Below, piece by piece: positions 12,380-12,577 of a DNA stretch of 12,577 nt. Made by a program: the position numbers and the translations under genes. How positions within the stretch are numbered: the first letter of the stretch is position 1; every line of letters begins with the position of its first letter. This DNA comes from an uncultured Oscillospiraceae bacterium (lineage in GTDB: Bacteria; Bacillota; Clostridia; Oscillospirales; Acutalibacteraceae): contig CABUNG010000049.1 of the NCBI GenBank assembly GCA_902492895.1, positions 1 through 12,577 on the forward strand, read 5' to 3'. Under the pieces are notes generated by a model. The model worked only from the letters and a program-made list of their open reading frames with translations. It was not told the origin of the DNA and ran no database searches.

Positions 12380-12408
12380 AGTATAGCGCCACTAATAGAA
12401 TTTGTCAA
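12380..12408 (-). promoter_or_regulatory. Sigma-A promoter of perR
   Basis: On the - strand, a perfect -35 TTGACA (12408 to 12403) and -10 TATACT (12385 to 12380, 5 of 6) are separated by 17 bases. Transcription would start near 12373, inside the PerR-box region. Confidence 0.85.
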
Positions 12409-12473
12409 GAACTTTTTGGAAAATTTTTCTTCTATAGTTGCTTCAATAAAAGCAGATTTTTGTTTTGAAACCC

Positions 12474-12502
12474 TTGACAATGTCCATGAAGTATGCTAAA
12501 TT
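12474..12502 (+). promoter_or_regulatory. Promoter of the tRNA-Ala gene
   Basis: A perfect -35 TTGACA (12474-12479), 17-base spacer and TAAATT (12497-12502) preceded by TG (12494-12495) form an extended -10 promoter, 25 bases before the tRNA. It is divergent from the perR promoter. Confidence 0.75.
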
Positions 12503-12527
12503 AGATTGCGTCGTTAAAAAGACATAT

Positions 12528-12577
<50 letters not shown>

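Overview
The window looks like chromosomal DNA of a GC-rich, endospore-forming, anaerobic Firmicute of class Clostridia, perhaps an Oscillospirales-like gut lineage. The evidence is the gene content: dnaX-ybaB-recR in series, a SpoIIID-type sporulation regulator with a sigma-E-like promoter, a PerR-type repressor beside a reverse rubrerythrin (rubredoxin domain first), strong AGGAGG ribosome sites and many intrinsic terminators. The lineage assignment is inference.

Layout. Positions 1-3540 (+) hold a housekeeping run: the 3' part of dnaX, ybaB/ebfC, recR, smpB and an HD-domain hydrolase, closed by a terminator. Positions 3540-5411 (+) hold one insulated gene for a surface lipoprotein with a ComEC-like metallo-beta-lactamase domain, with its own promoter and terminators on both sides. 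Positions 5461-7958 (-) encode a winged-helix, AlkZ/YcaQ-like protein and an APC amino acid permease. Positions 8084-8743 hold a small XRE regulator and a small helical protein, divergently transcribed from a compact control region with an inverted repeat. Positions 8746-10690 (-) are an apparent operon: PHP phosphoesterase, four-cysteine TSCPD protein and an unrecognised 197-residue protein, with a terminator-like hairpin in the leader. Positions 10766-11135 (+) hold spoIIID. Positions 11218-12408 (-) hold perR followed by reverse rubrerythrin. The last 50 bases are the 5' part of a tRNA-Ala(GGC).

How the genes work together. DnaX, YbaB and RecR belong to replication and recombinational repair; SmpB rescues stalled ribosomes. 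PerR and rubrerythrin form a peroxide-response pair: the repressor keeps every metal ligand expected of a peroxide sensor and has two PerR-box-like sites in its own leader. SpoIIID acts in the mother cell during sporulation.

No CRISPR array, insertion sequence, prophage module or recognisable defence system is visible. The least understood parts are the PHP-TSCPD-unknown operon with its leader, the XRE/small-protein divergent pair and the lipoprotein hydrolase. No stretch longer than 300 bases lacks a gene; the longest gap (10544-10824) is filled with regulatory signals.
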